A DNA stretch of 64,000 bases from Alkalicoccus luteus (lineage in GTDB: Bacteria; Bacillota; Bacilli; Bacillales; Salisediminibacteriaceae), in NCBI RefSeq assembly GCF_012034335.1, contig NZ_JAATHJ010000001.1, positions 62,001 through 126,000 on the forward strand. The letters run 5' to 3'. Every line of letters starts with the position of its first letter. Position 1 is the first letter of the stretch. Both the position numbers and the translations under genes were made by a program. The notes beneath the pieces are model-generated. The model saw only the letters and a list, made by a program, of their open reading frames with translations. It had not been told where the DNA came from and did no database searches. Shown here piece by piece: positions 59,351 through 64,000 of this stretch.

Positions 59351-60268
59351 ATGAAAAAAGTAATGACAGGACTGGCAGCAGTAACACTGCTTACAGCATG
59401 CGGAGGACTTAATTCTGTAGAGCCGGAGCAAAATACAAGCACAGCAGGCCAAGAAAATGAAGTAGAGACAGAAATCAATGACCCGGCAGCGGACAGCTCA
59501 GACGAGAATGAAGCAGTGAATGAAGAAAATGAAGAGAATCAAGCCGAGACTAATACAGAAACCAATGAGGATAACACAGCAGATCAGGAAAATAACGAGA
59601 CAGCCGGTGAGGAAGAATCTGCCGCAGCGGACGTGATCGAATTTGACCTGCACATTGAGTTTCTGGATGATACGGAGTGGGAGTACGAGTTTGAACGAAA
59701 CGATCTGGATGATACGGAAGTAGAGCGTGACGGGGAAGAAACGCTTACTGGAGAAGCAGCCGCTGCTGAGATCGAAACGCTGCTGGCGGAGCTGGATATG
59801 ACGACAGACCGTCCGCTGGAAGAGATGATTCAGGAAGTGCTGGAAGCAGCAGGTGCGCCGCTGGATGAAGTAGACGATGTCGATGTGGAAGTAAAGTATG
59901 CGGACGGGGAAGAAATCGTCATCGACCATGAAGGCAGACAGCAGTCCGGAGATCTCGGAAGTGTCAGAGAGTTTGATCTGGATATTGATTTCTTTAATGG
60001 CGAAGACCTCGAATATGAGTATGAAACCGATGGCCCGGAAGGAGAAATTGAGCGCCGTGACGGCTCCGAAACAGAGGGACCTGAAGCTGTAGAGGAAATT
60101 GAGGAACTGCTTGGCAGCATTTCCATTACGATGGACCGTACAATTGCGGAAATGAAGCAGGAAGTCCTGGCGGAGCTGGATATCGAAGAAGATGAAGTAG
60201 AAGACTTTGATATCGATGTAGAATATGAGAATGGGCAGACGATTAAATTCAAGCACGATGTGGAATAA
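59351..60268 (+). CDS. Lipoprotein with two YusW-like domains
   Basis: A 305-residue lipoprotein: signal MKKVMTGLAAVTLLTAC (lipobox LTAC), a strongly acidic Glu/Asn/Thr/Asp linker (about 20-95) and two copies of a domain resembling YusW. Copy 1 runs from IEFDLHIEFLDDTEWEYEFERN to ADGEEIVIDHEG and copy 2 from REFDLDIDFFNGEDLEYEYETD to ENGQTIKFKHDVE. Both have a central (T/M)DR helical segment. Known YusW proteins have one such domain. The extreme acidity fits a salt-adapted surface. AAAGGGTGACG precedes the start. Function unknown. Confidence 0.85.
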   Translation: MKKVMTGLAAVTLLTACGGLNSVEPEQNTSTAGQENEVETEINDPAADSSDENEAVNEENEENQAETNTETNEDNTADQENNETAGEEESAAADVIEFDLHIEFLDDTEWEYEFERNDLDDTEVERDGEETLTGEAAAAEIETLLAELDMTTDRPLEEMIQEVLEAAGAPLDEVDDVDVEVKYADGEEIVIDHEGRQQSGDLGSVREFDLDIDFFNGEDLEYEYETDGPEGEIERRDGSETEGPEAVEEIEELLGSISITMDRTIAEMKQEVLAELDIEEDEVEDFDIDVEYENGQTIKFKHDVE

Positions 60269-60281
60269 ATGATCGATTTGG

Positions 60282-60320
60282 AACAGACGGCAGGAGGAGA
60301 CATTCCTTCTGCTGTTTTTT
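60282..60320 (+). terminator. Terminator of the YusW-like gene
   Basis: AACAG-ACG-GCAGGAGGA pairs with TCCTTCTGC-TGTT (3-nt bulge) and is followed by TTTTTTTT. Confidence 0.85.
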
Positions 60321-60406
60321 TTCTTGCGAGCAAAAAGCAATACGTGAGAGCAGCATTTCTCTTTACAAATCTAACGAAAGCAGATAAGATGGTCTCAACA
60401 ATAAAA

Positions 60407-60422
60407 GTTTCCTTCGGGAAAC
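60407..60422 (+). promoter_or_regulatory. Palindrome upstream of the manganese-type binding protein
   Basis: GTTTCC-TTCG-GGAAAC is a perfect dyad 45 bp before the gene. It has no T run. The GGGAAAC half recalls MntR operators of Bacillus, which would suit a manganese transporter component, but this match was made by eye only. Confidence 0.45.
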
Positions 60423-60466
60423 ATCATGGCTATACATAAACTTTTGTATAAAAAGAGGGATGACAA

Positions 60467-61357
60467 ATGAAAAAGATGGTTTGGCTGCTGCCGGCACTGT
60501 TGCTGGCCGCTTGCGGGGAAGCAGAATCCGGAGGCAGTGAAGAAGAGCAGGATTTATATATTACCACAAGCTTTTCCGTACTCGGCGATATTGCCGCAAC
60601 GGTTGCAGGCGAGCACGCGGAAGTTGATTACATCGTGCCGATCGGCGAAGAGCCGCACGAATATGAGCCGGTACCGAGTGATTTCCGTAACGTGAACGAA
60701 GCAGATGTGTTTTACGTCAACGGTCTGGGACTGGAAGAGTGGCTGCAGCGCGTCGTCGAAAACGCAGCGGACACAGATGTGGTGGAGACGTCCACCGGCG
60801 TCGAGGAAATTCCGCTTGAAGGAGAAGATGGGGTCGACCCGCACGCATGGCTGAGCCCGGCGAACATTCCATACTACGTGGACAACATCGTTGCCGATTT
60901 GTCGGAGCGGGCACCGGATGCCGCTGCTGATTTTGAAGCAAACGGCGAACAGCTGAAGCAGGAAGCAAAGGAGCTGTCGGCTCAGATTGAAGAAGAGCTT
61001 GCGGACATACCGGAAGAACAGCGGCTGATCGTCGTCAGTGAAAATGCCTTTAAGTATTTCGGGGCTGATTTTGATATCGACACAGACGGCATCTGGGAGC
61101 TGAACTCGCATGAAGAAGGCACAACCGGCCAGATGAACCGGATCATTGACGTGATTCAGGACCGCGGCGTCCCGGCAGTGTTTGTCGAGTCGACCGTGGA
61201 TCCGCGCTACATGGAGACCGTATCTGATAACTCCGGCGTGCCGATTGCCGGCGAAGTTTACACCGATGCTGTCGGTGAAGAAGGAAGCGGGGCAGAAACG
61301 TACCTTGACATGCTGCGCCACAATGCCTCGGTGTTTGCAGAGGGACTAGCAGAATAA
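60467..61357 (+). CDS. Manganese/zinc ABC transporter binding lipoprotein (PsaA/MntA type)
   Basis: A 296-residue exported protein: signal MKKMVWLLPALLLAAC with lipobox LAAC, then a cluster A-I binding protein. Metal ligands as in PsaA are visible: His in EEPHEYEP, His in DPHAWLSP, Glu in SENAFKYF and Asp in VESTVDPRYM. A Glu rather than His at the third site favours manganese or iron over zinc. It lacks the His-rich loop of zinc-type proteins. No ATPase or permease gene adjoins it, so it must work with a transporter encoded elsewhere. Confidence 0.9.
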   Translation: MKKMVWLLPALLLAACGEAESGGSEEEQDLYITTSFSVLGDIAATVAGEHAEVDYIVPIGEEPHEYEPVPSDFRNVNEADVFYVNGLGLEEWLQRVVENAADTDVVETSTGVEEIPLEGEDGVDPHAWLSPANIPYYVDNIVADLSERAPDAAADFEANGEQLKQEAKELSAQIEEELADIPEEQRLIVVSENAFKYFGADFDIDTDGIWELNSHEEGTTGQMNRIIDVIQDRGVPAVFVESTVDPRYMETVSDNSGVPIAGEVYTDAVGEEGSGAETYLDMLRHNASVFAEGLAE

Positions 61358-61363
61358 GAAAAG

Positions 61364-61397
61364 AAGAGGAGTCGGCAAGCTGCCGCTCCTCTTTTTG
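61364..61397 (+). terminator. Terminator between the metal-binding protein and the aminotransferase
   Basis: AGAGGAG...CTCCTCT with an inner CGGCA/TGCCG stem, followed by TTTTT on the + strand. Confidence 0.88.
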
Positions 61398-61400
61398 GTG

Positions 61401-62579
61401 CTATGGCTGAAACACGTCCAGCTTGCTGATCCGTTCGACGGCTTCCTGAATCCGTTCTTCCGGCTGGACGAGACCGACGCGCAGAAATCCTTCTCCTGAA
61501 GGTCCAAAGCCGCTGCCTGGGGCGGTGACGACATGAGCTTCGTGAAGCAGCTTGTCAGCGAACGCTTCCGAGGTCCAGCCGTCGGGAACGGGGAGCCAGG
61601 CGAAAAATGATCCCGCCGGAGCAGGAACCTCCCAGCCGGCGTCGCGCAGGCCGCTGATAAGCAGATCCCGTCTTTTTTTATACGTATCCGTCAGTTCCCG
61701 CACGCTGTCCTGCGGTCCGTTCAGCGCATCAGCGGCAGCATGCTGCACGGCACCGAACAGGCTGACGTACAGATGGTCCTGCAGCAGGTTCAGGTGCTTG
61801 ATGACGGAGGCGTTGCCGACGGCGAATCCGATCCGCCAGCCTGCCATGTTAAACGCTTTGGACATCGTAAACATTTCCACCCCAATGTCTTTCGCGCCCG
61901 GCGTCTCCAGAAAGCTGGCGGGCTTCTCGTCGTAGCCGATAGTCCCGTACGCAAAATCGTGGCAGACGCAGATGCCGTACCGTTCGGCGAGGGAGACAGT
62001 CTCTTCAAAAAAGCGGCTGTTTGCAACCGCCGCGGTCGGGTTGTTCGGGTAGTTTAAAAACATCAGCTTTGCTTCATCCAGCACGCTGCTGTTGAGCTGA
62101 CCGAAGTCCGGTAAAAACTGATTTTCCTGTTTGAGCGGCATAAACGTAACGGCTGCACCGGCCATCGACGTACCGGAAAGGTAGTCGGGGTAGCCGGGAT
62201 CCGGGAGCAGCGCACGGTCGCCCGGATTCAACAGGCACTGGCTGATTTCAACGAGGCCGGTTTTGGCACCGGAGAGCACGGCGACCTCCGTTTCCGGATC
62301 GAGCGTGACACCGTGCTCGCGCTTATAATAAGCGGCAACAGCTTCCTTTAAAAACGGCCAGCCGGTGAACGGAGAATATTTATGGTACAGCGGACTTTCG
62401 GCAGCATTCTGGAGAGAATGGACGACGTGTCCTGGTGTCGGCAGATCCGGGTTTCCCTGTCCAAGATTAATGACATCGTGGCCTTCCTGTTTCAGAGCGG
62501 CAGCAGTGCCGGCAAGCTTGGCAAAAAACTGCTCCGGCAGCTGCTGGAGCATCGTTGATGGTGCAAATGTGCGGCTCAT
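61401..62579 (-). CDS. PLP-dependent class I aminotransferase (MtnE/YkrV-like)
   Basis: A 392-residue enzyme with INLGQGNPDLPTPGHVV at the substrate side, LNYPNNPTAAV (Asn/Pro of the PLP pocket), CHDFAYGTIGYD (Asp for the pyridine N), the PLP Lys in MSKAFNMAGWRIGFAVGN and the C-terminal Arg in EGFLRVGLV. The overall pattern is close to the MtnE/YkrV enzymes of Bacillus, which amidate keto-methylthiobutyrate; DapL-like roles are also possible. Start ATG 62579 follows AAAGGA; a much longer upstream frame overlaps the divergent MFS gene and is spurious. No methionine-salvage neighbours are in the window. Confidence 0.88.
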   Translation of the reverse strand: MSRTFAPSTMLQQLPEQFFAKLAGTAAALKQEGHDVINLGQGNPDLPTPGHVVHSLQNAAESPLYHKYSPFTGWPFLKEAVAAYYKREHGVTLDPETEVAVLSGAKTGLVEISQCLLNPGDRALLPDPGYPDYLSGTSMAGAAVTFMPLKQENQFLPDFGQLNSSVLDEAKLMFLNYPNNPTAAVANSRFFEETVSLAERYGICVCHDFAYGTIGYDEKPASFLETPGAKDIGVEMFTMSKAFNMAGWRIGFAVGNASVIKHLNLLQDHLYVSLFGAVQHAAADALNGPQDSVRELTDTYKKRRDLLISGLRDAGWEVPAPAGSFFAWLPVPDGWTSEAFADKLLHEAHVVTAPGSGFGPSGEGFLRVGLVQPEERIQEAVERISKLDVFQP

Positions 62580-62745
62580 AGCATCGGTCCTTTCTTCGTC
62601 TGTTTCCTTTAGTGTACGGAAAAGAGAGCGGTATCGTAAACAAAAGCTTCGACTCTCGTCAGGCAGAACCCTTTTTCGGGTAATGAGAAAAGAGTAAGAT
62701 AGAAGAAGGCGCGTTCCAGCCAGGAACCAGACGGGAGAGGACATC

Positions 62746-64000
62746 ATGCCAGACGACATACGAAAAGGACCGCTCGTCGCCGTGCTGCTGACAGGTACAT
62801 TTGTCGCGATCTTAAACCAGACGCTGCTTGTCACGGCGATCCCGCCGATTATGCGCGATCTCGGAATCGATGCGAATACGGCGCAGTGGTTGAATACGAT
62901 ATTCATGCTTGTGAACGGAATTATGATTCCGATTACAGCGTTTTTAATAGGAAAGTATACGACGAGAGCATTGTTTATGACGGCGATGAGCCTGTTTGCA
63001 CTCGGTACACTTATTGCAGGCCTTTCGCCGAACTTTGAAATGCTGATAGCGGGACGGATCGTACAGGCATCCGGAGCCGGGATTATGATCCCGCTCATGC
63101 AGACGGTGCTGTTTATGGTCTTTCCAGTGGAAAAGCGGGGGCAGGCGATGGGGCTTGTCGGACTTGTCATTGCGTTTGCCCCGGCGATTGGACCGACGCT
63201 CTCCGGATGGGTCGTCGATCAGTATCCGTGGCGGGCGCTGTTTTTCATCGTGCTGCCGATCGCGATCATTGATTTGATCGTTGCGTACTTCGTACTGAAA
63301 AACGTCACGAAGCGAACGTTCCCGAAAATTGACCGTCTTTCGATCATGCTGTCCACGCTCGGCTTCGGCGGTTTGCTGTATGCCTTCAGCAGCGCCGGTT
63401 CAACGGGCTGGGGAAGCACGCAGGTGCTTGCCTCCGTATCCATCGGCGCCGTGGCGCTGTTCTGGTTCATCAGCCGTCAGCTGAAGCTGCCGGAGCCGAT
63501 TCTCGAATTCCGCGTGTTCCGCTACGGCATTTTCACGATTTCCAATATCATCGGCGTCGTGCTGTTTATGTCGATGATCGGAGCAGCGACGATCCTGCCG
63601 ATTTACATGCAGGACATGCTCGGCTTCAGCGCATTCCAATCAGGGCTTATGCTGCTGCCGGGTGCGATATTAATGGGCGTATTCAATCCGATCACCGGGA
63701 GAATTTTTGATAAAGTCGGGGCAAGGTGGCTGTCGATCAGCGGCATGGCACTGCTGACGGTGATGACGTTTCTGTTTACGAGACTGACCGAAGATACATC
63801 GTTTGCCTACATGGCGACGGTGCACGCCTTCCGCATGCTGGCACTCGCGATGGTGATGATGCCGGTGACAACGGCAGGCCTGAACCGGCTGCCGGAGCAC
63901 CTGATTCCGCACGGAACGGCGATGAACAACACGCTCCGCCAGGTCGGCGGCTCGCTCGGCACGGCCTTTCTCGTGACGATGATGACCGTCGGGGCAGCCG
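62746..64000 (+). CDS. MFS drug/proton antiporter, DHA2 (EmrB/QacA) family, 3' truncated by window edge
   Basis: The frame opens at ATG 62746, with GGGAGAGG 5 nt upstream, and stays open to the end of the window (418 codons). Features: helix 1 with LVAVLLTGTFVAILNQTLLVTAIPPIMRDLG, motif A-like GKYTTRALFMTAMSLFALGTLIAG, motif C-like GLVIAFAPAIGPTLSGWVVDQYPWRALFFIVLPIAI, and later NNTLRQVGGSLGTAFLVT. The order is that of 14-helix multidrug exporters; 12 or so helices are present here. It is divergent from the aminotransferase, with no local regulator visible. Confidence 0.9.
   Translation, partial: MPDDIRKGPLVAVLLTGTFVAILNQTLLVTAIPPIMRDLGIDANTAQWLNTIFMLVNGIMIPITAFLIGKYTTRALFMTAMSLFALGTLIAGLSPNFEMLIAGRIVQASGAGIMIPLMQTVLFMVFPVEKRGQAMGLVGLVIAFAPAIGPTLSGWVVDQYPWRALFFIVLPIAIIDLIVAYFVLKNVTKRTFPKIDRLSIMLSTLGFGGLLYAFSSAGSTGWGSTQVLASVSIGAVALFWFISRQLKLPEPILEFRVFRYGIFTISNIIGVVLFMSMIGAATILPIYMQDMLGFSAFQSGLMLLPGAILMGVFNPITGRIFDKVGARWLSISGMALLTVMTFLFTRLTEDTSFAYMATVHAFRMLALAMVMMPVTTAGLNRLPEHLIPHGTAMNNTLRQVGGSLGTAFLVTMMTVGAA

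Noticed and set aside
61401-63170. A 589-codon frame starting at 63170 on the minus strand
   Set aside because: The first 197 codons are antisense to the MFS transporter. The aminotransferase itself begins at 62579 with its own ribosome-binding site.

Overview
The window looks like chromosome from a Gram-positive Bacillaceae-type bacterium, probably a halophile or alkaliphile. The grounds are strong AGGAGG ribosome-binding sites, many lipoproteins with very acidic mature parts, CcpA-type cre sites, a PhoP-type box array and gene sets known from Bacillus (citS-citT-citM, YusW-like, mhqD/catE-like, MtnE-like). Most genes are moderately GC-rich. A few AT-rich islands (relBE-like pair, DUF262 pseudogene, parts of the intergenic arrays) stand out. 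No rRNA, tRNA, CRISPR array or intact transposon was seen. Both ends cut genes: a DUF1989 protein on the left and an MFS transporter on the right.

Layout. 1-5950: nitrogen operon (DUF1989, urea/guanidine carboxylase, allophanate hydrolase). 6035-6714: toxin-antitoxin pair. 6713-7825: TetR operon preceded by a cobalamin riboswitch with its own terminator. 7894-8418: two tiny membrane proteins. 8425-12604: alcohol dehydrogenase, XRE-cupin regulator, and an mhqD-like (broken) / GTP cyclohydrolase II / catE-like operon. 12605-16097: defence-like accessory region with a decayed DUF262-DUF1524 gene, a small membrane protein and an HNH endonuclease. 16099-20569: tetronate-type sugar acid operon (GntP permease, DUF1537 kinase, dehydrogenase) divergent from its GntR regulator, with phased operators between them.

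20568-32712 holds a GNAT enzyme and then a gluconate/galactonate regulon: rpiR-gntK on one strand and gnd, TRAP transporter, an HPr-like protein, galactonate dehydratase, KDG-type kinase, KDPG-type aldolase, rpiA and a hydroxyacid dehydrogenase on the other. 32727-42160 is a complete glucuronate pathway: ROK regulator, TRAP transporter, uxaC, uxuA, an SDR reductase, aldolase and kinase. Its promoter carries a cre site and a perfect 25-bp operator. Together these regions feed sugar acids into pyruvate, triose phosphate and pentose phosphate.

42167-47580: secreted subtilisin, a GSA-aminotransferase-like enzyme, and an isocitrate dehydrogenase flanked by two related non-coding arrays of a 9-nt motif repeated every 21 nt. 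These arrays are the most unusual signal in the window. 47579-52240: two small proteins, then the citrate two-component system and Mg-citrate transporter. 52249-54740: lipoproteins including a tandem paralogous pair. 54918-57526: phosphate/phosphonate ABC transporter behind a Pho-box array. 57686-64000: CorC-type membrane protein, YusW-like lipoprotein, an orphan manganese-type binding protein, an aminotransferase and a truncated MFS transporter.
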